From Variovorax sp. (GTDB taxonomy: Bacteria; Pseudomonadota; Gammaproteobacteria; Burkholderiales; Burkholderiaceae_C), in the NCBI GenBank assembly GCA_017744935.1, contig JAGIAI010000003.1, positions 1 through 64,000 of the forward strand: a stretch of DNA of 64,000 bases. Direction: 5' to 3'. Positions 11,200-20,019 of this stretch are shown piece after piece. A model generated the notes under the pieces. The model saw only the letters and a list, made by a program, of their open reading frames with translations, was not told where the DNA came from and made no database searches. The position numbers and the translations under genes are program-made. Positions within the stretch are counted from its first letter, which is position 1, and the number at the start of each line of letters is the position of its first letter.

Positions 11200-12387
11200 T
11201 CAGGCCGCGAAACGCAGCGCGGCGGCGTTGGCCGCGGCTCGAGCGGTCGCGTCGAGCGCGAGCAGGTCCCCGAGCGACTGCGGCTTGGAGGGATGCACCG
11301 CCTCCAAAGTTTCCATGTTGACGGCGTGGATCCGGTCGAAGCGCAGCCTCCGGTCGAGAAAGGCCTCGACAGCGACCTCGTTGGCTGCATTCAGGACCGC
11401 CGTGGTCCCGGGAGCGGCGCGCAGCGCCTGCCAGGCAAGATCAAGTCCCGGGAAGAGTTCTGCGTTAGGAGGGTCGAAGGTGAGCGCCGCCATCTGACGG
11501 AAATCGAGCCGGCTCGCGCCACTCTCGATCCGCTCGGGCCATGAGAGTCCCACGGCGATGGGCACGCGCATGTCGGGCGTCCCGAGCTGCGCAATCACCG
11601 ACGAATCAGTGAACTGGACCATCGAGTGCACGACGCTCTGCGGGTGGATGACTACTTCGATCTGCTCCGGCAGAACGCCAAACAGGTGCCGCGCCTCGAT
11701 GACCTCGAGCGCCTTGTTCATCATCGTCGCCGAATCCACGGAGATCTTGCGGCCCATCACCCAGTTGGGATGAGCGCACGCTTCCTCCGGCGTCACGGTC
11801 GTCAACGACGAAGGCAAGCGCGTGCGGAATGGGCCGCCCGACGCGGTAAGAATGACCTTATCGATGCGGCGCGCCCAGGTCGACGGATCCTCAGGCAGCG
11901 ACTGGAAGATCGCCGAGTGCTCGCTGTCGATCGGCAGCAGGGTCGCGCCACCGGCTCGCACAGTGTCCATGAACAGGTCGCCGCCGACCACCAGCGCCTC
12001 CTTGTTCGCAAGGAGCAGGCGCTTGCCGGCACGGGCCGCTGCCAGGCATGGCCCCAACCCGGCGGCGCCGACGATGGCAGCCATCACGGCATCTGTTTCC
12101 TCGTGCGAAGCGATGGATTCGAGCGCGCCAGGACCCATGAGAACGCGCGTCGGCAGACCATTCTGGGCCAGCTTTTCGGAGAGGAGTTCCGCATGCGGGG
12201 CGCTCGCCATCACGGCGAACTTCGGCAAAAGACGCGCACATTGCGCGAGCATCTCGTCAACCTTCGTTGCCGCAGAAAGCGCGAAGACCTCGAATCGGTC
12301 GCGGTGGCGGGCGATTACGTCGAGCGTGCTGGCACCGACGGACCCCGTCGATCCGAGCACCGTGACGCGCTTTTTGGTTGTGTTCAC
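11200..12387 (-). CDS. dxr: 1-deoxy-D-xylulose 5-phosphate reductoisomerase
   Basis: 395 residues. The NADPH-binding GSTGSVGASTLDVIARH motif at the N-terminus, the metal-site region LLPIDSEHSAIFQSL and the substrate loop VDSATMMNKALEVIEA identify Dxr, the second step of the MEP isoprenoid pathway. Its product feeds undecaprenyl diphosphate made by UppS, encoded two genes upstream. The start overlaps cdsA by 4 nt. Confidence 0.97.
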   Translation of the reverse strand: MNTTKKRVTVLGSTGSVGASTLDVIARHRDRFEVFALSAATKVDEMLAQCARLLPKFAVMASAPHAELLSEKLAQNGLPTRVLMGPGALESIASHEETDAVMAAIVGAAGLGPCLAAARAGKRLLLANKEALVVGGDLFMDTVRAGGATLLPIDSEHSAIFQSLPEDPSTWARRIDKVILTASGGPFRTRLPSSLTTVTPEEACAHPNWVMGRKISVDSATMMNKALEVIEARHLFGVLPEQIEVVIHPQSVVHSMVQFTDSSVIAQLGTPDMRVPIAVGLSWPERIESGASRLDFRQMAALTFDPPNAELFPGLDLAWQALRAAPGTTAVLNAANEVAVEAFLDRRLRFDRIHAVNMETLEAVHPSKPQSLGDLLALDATARAAANAAALRFAA

Positions 12388-13229
12388 AGAAAAGCCAACA
12401 TCATTGCAATGGGCAGCGTCGGAAGCAGCGCATCGACACGATCAAGTACGCCACCATGCCCAGGCAGCAAGGCGCTGCTGTCCTTGGCACCGGCACTCCG
12501 CTTGATCAGTGACTCGACCAAGTCGCCGACCACGCTCATCGCCGCCAGGAATACTACGCCGATCACAAGCAGCCACCAGCCGCGCTCGGCAAGCCGGGAG
12601 TACAGGCTTGCGACGCTCGCCTGCAGGGCCGAATCGCTCCAGGCCCAGACCAGGGCAAGGATCACGACGCCTGCCATGCCGCCCCAGACACCTTCCCAGC
12701 TCTTTCCGGGACTGATGGTTGGCGCGAGCTTGTTCCGCGTGAACTTGAGGCCGAACGCGCGACCCGAGAAATACGCGAATACATCCGCGACCCACACCAG
12801 GACAAGGATCGAAAGAAGAAAGTTGATCCCGACAATCCTCGCCTGCACCGCGGCCAGCCATGCGACCCACAACGCGAGCTGGCCACCCACGAGACGCAGC
12901 CCTCTCGGAATGTGGGGCCACCCCAGAACCGCGGCGCGCAACAGCGCTGCCCCACCGAGGACCCACGCTGCACTCGCCACGATCCAGACGGGAAGCAGAG
13001 AGCTCTCGAGCAATCCCAGCCACCACGAGAGCGCACAAAGCAGCGCGATCTCGGCGCCAAGAAATAGCGAAACATGGTCGCCATAGCCATTGAGTCGACC
13101 CCACTCCCATCCCGCAGCGGCGATCAGCGCCAGCATCACGCAGGCGAAAGGGATATGGGATGGATAGAAAAGCGCAGGCAGCAGGATCGCCAGCAGAACA
13201 ACCGCGGTGATGATGCGTTGTTTGAGCAT
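12384..13229 (-). CDS. cdsA: Phosphatidate cytidylyltransferase
   Basis: 281 residues from ATG at 13229, with about eight hydrophobic membrane segments and the C-terminal CDP-diglyceride synthetase signature (AKDSSALLPGHGGVLDRVD). It makes CDP-diacylglycerol from phosphatidic acid and CTP, the precursor of all membrane phospholipids. A 30-codon extension upstream of this ATG would run into uppS antiphase and is unlikely. The gene overlaps dxr by 4 nt and follows uppS by 4 nt. Confidence 0.96.
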   Translation of the reverse strand: MLKQRIITAVVLLAILLPALFYPSHIPFACVMLALIAAAGWEWGRLNGYGDHVSLFLGAEIALLCALSWWLGLLESSLLPVWIVASAAWVLGGAALLRAAVLGWPHIPRGLRLVGGQLALWVAWLAAVQARIVGINFLLSILVLVWVADVFAYFSGRAFGLKFTRNKLAPTISPGKSWEGVWGGMAGVVILALVWAWSDSALQASVASLYSRLAERGWWLLVIGVVFLAAMSVVGDLVESLIKRSAGAKDSSALLPGHGGVLDRVDALLPTLPIAMMLAFL

Positions 13230-13233
13230 TCGC

Positions 13234-13962
13234 TCAGGCGGCTTGTTGGTCGGGGGGCGCCGCCCGGACCTGGGCGGAGGTCTGACCGAAACGGCGCTCG
13301 CGATTCTGAAAAACGGCAATGGCCTCGTCCAACGCGGCCTCGTCGAACTCTGGCCACAGGCGATCGCTGAAGAACAGCTCGGCGTAGGCGCTTTGCCAGA
13401 GCAGGAAGTTCGAAAGGCGCTGTTCGCCGCCCGTTCGAATGAACAGATCGGGATCAGGGACGTGCGACAGTGCCATGGCCCCGTCGAGATTGACCTCAGT
13501 CAACTCTTCGCCGCGCGCAGCCAGTTGCGCCGCGGCACGAGCGATGTCCCACCGCCCGCCATAGTTGAAGCACACATTGAGGACGAGGCGACTGTTGTGG
13601 GCGGTCGCCGCCTCTGCCTGCATAAGGCCCGCCGCGATCTTCTCGGACAAGCCCCTGCGCTCGCCAACGAAGTGCAGCCGGACACCGTCCTGTATGAGCC
13701 TGGGTACCTCGCGCCCCAGGGCCACGACCATCAGATCCATCAGTCCTGAGACTTCTTCGACGGGACGATTCCAGTTCTCGGACGAAAACGCGAAGACGGT
13801 GAGCACCGAGACGCCACGAGCGGCGCACGCTTTCACGCACCGCCGCAAGGACTCGACGCCCTGCTTGTGCCCGGCGACGCGCGGCAGAAAGCGACGCGTC
13901 GCCCAACGGCCGTTCCCGTCCATGACGATCGCAATGTGATGGGGAACGACGGCGGCGCTCAT
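13234..13962 (-). CDS. uppS: Undecaprenyl diphosphate synthase (cis-prenyltransferase)
   Basis: 242 residues. The catalytic motif HIAIVMDGNGRWA near the N-terminus, TVFAFSSENWNRP and the C-terminal DLFIRTGGEQRLSNFLLWQSAYAE region (quoted in part; the R-x-G-E-Q-R core is intact) define the cis-prenyltransferase. It builds the C55 carrier used for peptidoglycan and O-antigen. It is flanked by frr (2 nt gap) and cdsA (4 nt gap) as in most proteobacteria. Confidence 0.97.
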   Translation of the reverse strand: MSAAVVPHHIAIVMDGNGRWATRRFLPRVAGHKQGVESLRRCVKACAARGVSVLTVFAFSSENWNRPVEEVSGLMDLMVVALGREVPRLIQDGVRLHFVGERRGLSEKIAAGLMQAEAATAHNSRLVLNVCFNYGGRWDIARAAAQLAARGEELTEVNLDGAMALSHVPDPDLFIRTGGEQRLSNFLLWQSAYAELFFSDRLWPEFDEAALDEAIAVFQNRERRFGQTSAQVRAAPPDQQAA

Positions 13963-13964
13963 CG

Positions 13965-14525
13965 TCAGACCGCCATGATCTCGGCTTCCTTTGCCACCAC
14001 GAGGCGGTCGATTTCCGCGATGTGGCGATCGGTCACCTTCTGGATCTCGGCTTCGGCGCGCTTCTGATCGTCTTCGGAGGCCAGCTTTTCCTTGACCAGT
14101 TTCTTGATCGCGTCGTTTGCGTCGCGACGCAGGTTGCGTGTGGCGATCTTGGCGGTTTCGCCCTCGTTGCGAACGAGCTTGGTCATTTCCTTGCGGCGCT
14201 CTTCGCTCATGGGTGGCATCGGCACGCGGATCAGGTCCCCCATCGATGCAGGGTTGAGGCCCAGGTCACTCTCCCGGATCGCCTTCTCGATCTTGGCGCC
14301 CATGCCCTTTTCCCAGGGCTGCACGCTGATCGTGCGGGAATCGATAAGCGAGACGTTCGCAACCTGCGAGAGCGGCACGCTTGAGCCGTAGTAGTCGACG
14401 TGGATGGAATCGAGCAACTGAGGATTGGCACGCCCCGTCCGAATCTTGGTCAGGTTGTGTTGGAACGCCGCCAACGATTGATTCATCTTGGTGTCAGTCG
14501 TGTTCCTGATATCTGCGATGGTCAT
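13965..14525 (-). CDS. frr: Ribosome recycling factor
   Basis: 186 residues from the ATG at 14525, the usual family size; an in-frame start 7 codons upstream is possible but unnecessary. Features such as [40 protein letters not shown] and [20 protein letters not shown] are diagnostic of RRF, which with EF-G splits post-termination ribosomes. It lies 13 nt downstream of pyrH in the conserved rpsB-tsf-pyrH-frr translation cluster. Confidence 0.97.
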   Translation of the reverse strand: MTIADIRNTTDTKMNQSLAAFQHNLTKIRTGRANPQLLDSIHVDYYGSSVPLSQVANVSLIDSRTISVQPWEKGMGAKIEKAIRESDLGLNPASMGDLIRVPMPPMSEERRKEMTKLVRNEGETAKIATRNLRRDANDAIKKLVKEKLASEDDQKRAEAEIQKVTDRHIAEIDRLVVAKEAEIMAV

Positions 14526-14538
14526 ATTCTTTCTCCAC

Positions 14539-15261
14539 TCAGGCATGCACCAGCGTGCCTTCGTCCTCGCCCATCACGACACGCTTGAGCGCACCGTTCT
14601 TGAAGATCGAGAACACCTTGATCGGCAGGTTCTGGTCGCGGCACAGCGCGAAGGCCGTGGCGTCCATGATGCCGAGATTCTGCGCGATGGCCTCGTCGAA
14701 ACTCAGCCGCGAATATCGGGTCGCGCTCAGGTCTTTCTTCGGGTCGGCCGTGTAGACGCCATCGACCTTGGTCGCCTTCAGCACCAGTTCAGCGCCAATC
14801 TCGGCGCCGCGCAAGGCAGCGGCGGTATCGGTCGTGAAGAACGGGTTGCCGGTCCCGGCGGCGAAGATCACGACCTTGCCCTCCTCCAGATACTGAAGTG
14901 CCTTGGGACGGACGTAGGGTTCGACGACCTGTTCGATCGCGATGGCCGACATCACGCGAGCGATCAGGCCCTGCTTGTTCATGGCATCCGCGAGGGCCAG
15001 CGAGTTCATGACTGTGGCCAGCATGCCCATGTAGTCGGCCGTGGCGCGATCCATTCCGACCGAGCCGCCCGCGACGCCGCGGAAGATGTTGCCGCCGCCG
15101 ATGACGACGGCAACCTCGACGCCCATGTTCACGACCTCGGCGACCTCACCCACCATCCGAACGATGGTCGCGCGGTTGATGCCAAATGCGTCATCCCCCA
15201 TCAACGCCTCTCCCGACAGCTTCAACAAGATTCGCTTGTGGGCCGGGCGGGTTTCTGGCAT
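14539..15261 (-). CDS. pyrH: UMP kinase
   Basis: 240 residues from ATG at 15261, which has AAAGGA about 9 nt upstream; a 22-codon extension in frame lacks such a site. The amino-acid kinase fold is seen in [28 protein letters not shown] and [20 protein letters not shown]. The hexameric enzyme phosphorylates UMP to UDP. It is separated from tsf by about 94 nt containing a hairpin. Confidence 0.97.
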   Translation of the reverse strand: MPETRPAHKRILLKLSGEALMGDDAFGINRATIVRMVGEVAEVVNMGVEVAVVIGGGNIFRGVAGGSVGMDRATADYMGMLATVMNSLALADAMNKQGLIARVMSAIAIEQVVEPYVRPKALQYLEEGKVVIFAAGTGNPFFTTDTAAALRGAEIGAELVLKATKVDGVYTADPKKDLSATRYSRLSFDEAIAQNLGIMDATAFALCRDQNLPIKVFSIFKNGALKRVVMGEDEGTLVHA

Positions 15262-15303
15262 GGAGAGTTCCTTTGAATTGAGGCGTGTGCGAGTGTATGA
15301 CGT

Positions 15304-15343
15304 GAAATTGAAACAGCGGCGGCGCAAACACGCACCGCCGCTG
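15304..15343 (-). terminator. Terminator-like hairpin between tsf and pyrH
   Basis: A perfect 9-bp inverted repeat (CAGCGGCGG at 15314-15322, CCGCCGCTG at 15335-15343) is followed on the reverse strand by TTTCAATTTC. The U-tract is interrupted, so it is likely a partial terminator or processing stem that lowers pyrH-frr expression relative to rpsB-tsf. Confidence 0.5.
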
Positions 15344-15355
15344 ATTGGCCTTGAC

Positions 15356-16282
15356 TTAGGCCGCTGCAGCCTTCGCCGCAGCGACTTGGGCAGCCACTTC
15401 GGCGGCGAAGTCGTCGACCTTCTTCTCGATGCCTTCGCCGACCACGTACAGCGTGAACGACTTGACGGTGGTGCCAGCAGCCTTGAGCATTTGCTCGACG
15501 GTCTGTTTGTCGTTCTTCACGAACGGCTGATTGTGCAGCGACACTTCCTTCAGGTACTTTTGCACGCTGCCTTCGACACGCTTTGCGACGATGTCCGCCG
15601 CCTGCGGCTGCTTGCCAGCGGCCTCGGCAGCCTTGCGATCTTCTTCCGCTTTGCCAGCGGCGACTGCACGCTCCTTTTCGATCAACTCGGCCGGAACGTC
15701 GGCCGACGAGATCGCCACGGGCTTCATCGCGGCGACGTGCATTGCGACGTCCTTGGCAGCGGTTGCATCACCTTCGAACTCGACCATCACGCCGATACGG
15801 GTGCCGTGCAGATACGAAGCCAGCTTGCCGTTGCCAGCGAAGCGCTTGAAGCGACGGAAGGTCATGTTTTCGCCGATCTTGCCGATGAGGCCCTTGCGCA
15901 CGTCCTCGAGCGTGGGACCGAAGCTGTCCTGCTCGTACGGCAGCGCAGCGAGCGCATTCAGGTCGGTGGGGTTGTGCTTGGCGACAAGCATGGCAGCGGC
16001 ATTTGCAAATGCCAGGAAGCTGTCGTTCTTGGAGACGAAGTCGGTCTCGCAGTTGATCTCGACGATTGCGCCAGCGTCACCTTCGGCATAAGCAGCCACC
16101 ACGCCTTCGGCGGTGATGCGGCTCGAAGCCTTGCCAGCCTTGTTGCCCAGCTTGATTCGCAGGAGTTCTTCGGCCTTTTCCATGTTGCCGTCGGCTTCGG
16201 TCAGCGCCTTCTTGCACTCCATCATCGGAGCGTCGGTCTTAGCGCGCAGCTCGGCGACCATGCTTGCGGTGATTGTTGCCAT
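15356..16282 (-). CDS. tsf: Elongation factor Ts
   Basis: 308 residues. The N-terminal UBA-like segment ([19 protein letters not shown]) and the EF-Tu contact motif [11 protein letters not shown] are clear, followed by the core and dimerisation subdomains ([18 protein letters not shown]). EF-Ts is the guanine nucleotide exchange factor of EF-Tu. It follows rpsB after a 109-nt spacer with an intrinsic terminator, so its expression depends on readthrough or a second promoter. Confidence 0.98.
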   Translation of the reverse strand: MATITASMVAELRAKTDAPMMECKKALTEADGNMEKAEELLRIKLGNKAGKASSRITAEGVVAAYAEGDAGAIVEINCETDFVSKNDSFLAFANAAAMLVAKHNPTDLNALAALPYEQDSFGPTLEDVRKGLIGKIGENMTFRRFKRFAGNGKLASYLHGTRIGVMVEFEGDATAAKDVAMHVAAMKPVAISSADVPAELIEKERAVAAGKAEEDRKAAEAAGKQPQAADIVAKRVEGSVQKYLKEVSLHNQPFVKNDKQTVEQMLKAAGTTVKSFTLYVVGEGIEKKVDDFAAEVAAQVAAAKAAAA

Positions 16283-16342
16283 GTGTATTCTCCGTTCGGT
16301 TTGTCAGTTGTCGCCCCTGACGGGCGCCACGAAAATCAGATT

Positions 16343-16369
16343 AAAAAAAAGGGGCTTCGAGGCCCCTTC
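16343..16369 (-). terminator. Intrinsic terminator/attenuator between rpsB and tsf
   Basis: On the reverse strand GGGGC and GCCCC close a short stem directly followed by eight T residues (16350 down to 16343). It lies 23 nt after the rpsB stop and about 60 nt before tsf, so it probably attenuates tsf relative to rpsB. Confidence 0.75.
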
Positions 16370-16391
16370 TTCAGGCTCGGACGAGCACAAA

Positions 16392-17147
16392 TCAGGCGGA
16401 AGCGCCCTCTTCGACCTCGACGAACTCATCGGCATTGCCTTCCGAGACAGCCTTGACCACGTCGCTGACGGCGTTTGCACGGCCTTCGATGATTGCGTCG
16501 GCGATGCCACGTGCATACAGCGTGACCGCCTTCGACGAGTCGTCATTGCCCGGAATCACGTAGTCGATGCCTTCGGGTGAGTGGTTGGAGTCCACCACGC
16601 CGATCAGTGGGATGCCCAGCTTCTTGGCCTCGGCCACGGCGATCTTGTGGAAACCCACGTCAATCACGAAGATCGCGTCCGGCAGCGCGCCCATGTCCTG
16701 GATGCCGCCGATGTCCTTCTCGAGCTTCTCGATTTCGCGCGTGAAAGTGAGCTGCTCCTTCTTGCTCAGGCTGTCGAGACCAGCCTCGAGCTGAGCCTTC
16801 ATGTCCTTCAGGCGCTTGATCGAGGTCTTGACGGTCTTGAAGTTCGTCAGCATGCCGCCGAGCCAGCGGGTGTCGACGTAAGGAACGCCAGCGCGGCGCG
16901 CCTCGGCAGCAACGATCTCACGGGCCTGGCGCTTGGTGCCGACCATGAGGATGGTGCCGCGGTTGGCGGTGAGTTGCTTGGCGTACTTCATCGCGTCCTG
17001 GAACATCGGGAGCGACTTTTCCAGGTTGATGATGTGAATCTTGTTGCGGTGACCGAAGATGTACGGGGCCATCTTGGGGTTCCAGAAGCGGGTCTGGTGT
17101 CCGAAATGGACGCCGGCTTCCAGCATTTCACGCATGGTGGTCGACAT
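16392..17147 (-). CDS. rpsB: 30S ribosomal protein S2
   Basis: 251 residues from ATG at 17147, preceded by GGAG at a good distance. The sequence [39 protein letters not shown] and [12 protein letters not shown] is unmistakable S2. S2 joins the small subunit late and helps S1 binding. It is the first gene of the long minus-strand cluster; a roughly 170-nt leader separates it from a candidate promoter. Confidence 0.98.
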   Translation of the reverse strand: MSTTMREMLEAGVHFGHQTRFWNPKMAPYIFGHRNKIHIINLEKSLPMFQDAMKYAKQLTANRGTILMVGTKRQAREIVAAEARRAGVPYVDTRWLGGMLTNFKTVKTSIKRLKDMKAQLEAGLDSLSKKEQLTFTREIEKLEKDIGGIQDMGALPDAIFVIDVGFHKIAVAEAKKLGIPLIGVVDSNHSPEGIDYVIPGNDDSSKAVTLYARGIADAIIEGRANAVSDVVKAVSEGNADEFVEVEEGASA

Positions 17148-17319
17148 AGAGATAACTCCAAAGGTTGGGTCTAAAATCCAGCCCGTTTTGTGCGCCTTGC
17201 CCAATGAATTCGATGGGTCGAGGCCTCACAACACCTTGATTGGGCTGGTTTGCGGATGCGCTTCGCCCTGGGAAAACACCAGGGAACGTGAGTAAAAGTA
17301 CCCGGAGCGAAACCCAAAG

Positions 17320-17325
17320 AGTATA
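17320..17325 (-). promoter_or_regulatory. Candidate extended -10 promoter for rpsB-tsf
   Basis: The reverse strand reads TGCTATACT, an extended -10 (TGn plus TATACT), about 170 nt upstream of rpsB. No good -35 is seen, as is usual for extended -10 promoters. The long leader could host S2 autoregulation, but I see no recognisable S2-leader motif. Confidence 0.5.
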
Positions 17326-17364
17326 GCACGCACCCCATCGCCTTCCTGCCTCATTCCTCCCAAC

Positions 17365-18693
17365 ATGCGCTCCGATCTGCACGCCGCCCGCCATGCCCTG
17401 ATGACGGGCGCATCCGACGCACGCACCGAAATGGAGCACTCGATCGCCGCCGCCCAATCGGCAGGCTGCGAGCATGTCTTCACGCGCTCCCGGTTCGAAG
17501 AAGCGCGGCGCGAAGCGATGGGAGCCCGGATGGAACAACCGCTGGCGGGGCTCGCCTTCTCGGCGAAGGACCTTTTCGACATTGCTGGCCAAGCCACACC
17601 CGCCGGATCTGCAGTGCTCTCGCATGCGCCGGCGGCGAAGTCGGACGCAGTCGCGGTCGCCCGTCTCCGTGCCGCCGGAGGCGCCCTGCTCGGCAGGACG
17701 AACATGACCGAGTTCGCCTTCTCCGGCGTCGGGATCAATCCGCACCTCGGAACGCCGGCCAATGCGAGCGATCAGGGCACCGCGCGCATTCCCGGCGGTT
17801 CATCGTCCGGTGCTGCGGTTTCCGTCGCCACGGGCGCAGCGTTCATCGGCCTCGGCTCGGACACCGGTGGTTCGATCCGGATTCCCGCCGCCCTGAATGG
17901 GATCGTCGGGTTCAAGAACACCGCCCGCCTGGTTCCGACCGACGGCGCTCTCCCGTTGTCGACCACGCTCGACACGGTTTGCGCGATGACGCGGTCGGTC
18001 CGCGACGCGATCACGGCACACGAGATCCTCGCGAATCGCCGCGTCACTGCAGGAAACGCGCCCCTGGCGTCCTACCGTCTTGCAGTCTCCAAAGATCTCT
18101 TCCAGAACGAAATGGATCCCATCGTTGCCGGCGCCTTCGAGCGAACGCTCCGCACTCTGCGGAACGCCGGCGCGCAGATCACTGAAATCAGCCTCCCTGC
18201 GCTTGCGGATCTGGCGGCGATCAACGCTACCGGCGGCTTCTCTGCAGCGGAGTCCTATGCCTGGCACCGCCATCTGCTCGAGCGCAGCGGCGCAGGTTAC
18301 GACCCTCGAGTCGCACAGCGGATCCTGAAGGGCGCGTCGATGAAGGCGCACGAGTACATCGACCTCTGCAACGCCCGGAGGGACTGGATCGCCCGAATGG
18401 AACTGTCGCTCGCGCCTTTCGACGCGGTGCTCTCGCCGACGGTGCCCATCACGGCGCCGACCATCGCGAGCGTCGCGCCAGGCAAGGAGCGCGACGAAGA
18501 GTTCTTCCGCGTCAACGCACTGCTTTTGCGCAACCCGTCAGTGGTCAACATGCTCGACGGCTGCGCGATCTCGATTCCATGCCACACCCAAGGCGAGTTG
18601 CCGGTCGGCCTGATGATCTGGCACGCTGCGCTTCACGATGACGGGGTGCTGGCCGTGGCGCTACAAGCCGAGCACGCGCTCAGCGGCCGGTAG
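17365..18693 (+). CDS. Amidase signature family hydrolase
   Basis: 442 residues. The Ser-cisSer-Lys triad is visible: Lys68 in FSAKDLFDIAG, the GGSSSG loop at 144-149 supplying the cis-Ser, and Ser170 in LGSDTGGSIRIPA as nucleophile. The family hydrolyses amide bonds (GatA, allophanate hydrolase, aryl or aliphatic amidases). It is too short and lacks gatB/gatC neighbours to be GatA, and the substrate cannot be deduced. It is transcribed divergently from rpsB; no ribosome site of note precedes the ATG. Confidence 0.88.
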   Translation: MRSDLHAARHALMTGASDARTEMEHSIAAAQSAGCEHVFTRSRFEEARREAMGARMEQPLAGLAFSAKDLFDIAGQATPAGSAVLSHAPAAKSDAVAVARLRAAGGALLGRTNMTEFAFSGVGINPHLGTPANASDQGTARIPGGSSSGAAVSVATGAAFIGLGSDTGGSIRIPAALNGIVGFKNTARLVPTDGALPLSTTLDTVCAMTRSVRDAITAHEILANRRVTAGNAPLASYRLAVSKDLFQNEMDPIVAGAFERTLRTLRNAGAQITEISLPALADLAAINATGGFSAAESYAWHRHLLERSGAGYDPRVAQRILKGASMKAHEYIDLCNARRDWIARMELSLAPFDAVLSPTVPITAPTIASVAPGKERDEEFFRVNALLLRNPSVVNMLDGCAISIPCHTQGELPVGLMIWHAALHDDGVLAVALQAEHALSGR

Positions 18694-18744
18694 TCCGGCC
18701 CGACACCGCCCCTGGGCGTCGATTCAATATCTACAAAGTACCGA

Positions 18745-20001
18745 ATGAAAGTAGCGATCGTGGGAGCCGGCATCATCGGCGTCACCACTGCTTGGGAGTT
18801 GGCCTCGGACGGCCATGAAGTCATGGTCTTCGACCGACGCGGCGCCGCGGCCGAGGAATCGAGTTTTGCGAACGCCGGTGTCGTCGCTCCGGGCTACGTC
18901 ACTCCATGGGCAGCCCCGGGCATGCGTGGCAAGGTGCTTCGCTCACTCCTGTCGACGCACGGTGCGGTCAAGTTGCGCTGGCCGCTGTCCATGCGCGACA
19001 TGCGATGGATGGCGCACTGGCAACGCGCCTGCAAGCTCGAAACCTATCTCGCGAACCGTGCGCGGCTGCAGCGGCTCGCCTTCTACAGCCGGGCTCGCCT
19101 TCACGCCATCACCGAAGCCTGCGAACTCGACTACGAACGCAGCGACGGCTATCTGGTTCTCATGCGCTCCAAGCGTGAGAAGAAGCTTGTGCAGGCCGGC
19201 CTCGACGTGCTGCGCGCTGCCGGAACCAAATTCCAGGAGATCGATGCCGACGAGGCCCGGAAGATCGAACCCGCGCTCAATGCTGACACCTCGCTCGCCG
19301 GAGCCATCTACCTGCCGGATGACGAAGTTGCCAATTGCCGGCAGTTCGCTCAATTGCTCAAGTGGGAGGCCGAGGCACTCGGAGCCCAGTTCCATTTCAA
19401 TTGCGAACTGGCGCCACTGAAGCGTTCGGCCCCTACCGAGATTTCGCTTGCGGCCGGCTCCGAAAGCCATCGCTTCGACGCGGTGGTGGTCTGCGCCGGC
19501 GTCGCCTCCGCGGATTTGCTCAGGCCGCTGGGGTTGCGCGTGCCACTGGCACCGGTCTACGGCCACTCGATCAGCGCCAATATCCGGGAGCCCCTCAATG
19601 CGCCTCGCAGCGCGGTCATGGACGAGCGGTACAAGGTCGCGATTTCCAGGCTCGGCCTCCGGGTGCGAGTCGCAGGAAGCGCGGAGATCGGCGGGTCGCT
19701 CGGAACGATCAACCCCGCGTCGTTGCAGACGCTCTACAAGGTGCTGCAAGACTGGTTTCCCGGCGCGGTGACGCTTCGCTCGGGCGTCCAGCAATGGAAA
19801 GGCGCTCGGCCGATGCTGCCGGACGGCCCGCCGATCATCGGCCCCAGCGGCGTGCCGGGCGTCTGGCTCAACCTTGGACATGGATCCAGTGGCTGGGCGC
19901 TTTCGTGCGGCAGCGCACGAGTTCTTGCAGACCTCATGCAGGGCCGCGATCCCGGCATTGATCTTGAGGGGCTCGGAATGGAGCGCCTCCTGCAACATTG
20001 A
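18745..20001 (+). CDS. FAD-dependent D-amino-acid dehydrogenase (DadA-like)
   Basis: 418 residues. The N-terminal dinucleotide-binding motif KVAIVGAGIIGVTTAWELA, then SSFANAGVVAPGYVTPWAAP and a C-terminal GVWLNLGHGSSGWALSCGSA, are typical of the DadA branch of the DAO family. It oxidises D-amino acids to 2-oxo acids, passing electrons to the respiratory chain. DadA is the closest family; no alanine racemase (dadX) gene is adjacent, so the substrate is uncertain. It follows the amidase by about 50 nt and could be co-transcribed. Confidence 0.88.
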   Translation: MKVAIVGAGIIGVTTAWELASDGHEVMVFDRRGAAAEESSFANAGVVAPGYVTPWAAPGMRGKVLRSLLSTHGAVKLRWPLSMRDMRWMAHWQRACKLETYLANRARLQRLAFYSRARLHAITEACELDYERSDGYLVLMRSKREKKLVQAGLDVLRAAGTKFQEIDADEARKIEPALNADTSLAGAIYLPDDEVANCRQFAQLLKWEAEALGAQFHFNCELAPLKRSAPTEISLAAGSESHRFDAVVVCAGVASADLLRPLGLRVPLAPVYGHSISANIREPLNAPRSAVMDERYKVAISRLGLRVRVAGSAEIGGSLGTINPASLQTLYKVLQDWFPGAVTLRSGVQQWKGARPMLPDGPPIIGPSGVPGVWLNLGHGSSGWALSCGSARVLADLMQGRDPGIDLEGLGMERLLQH

Positions 20002-20019
20002 CCTGACGAGGACTGCCGC

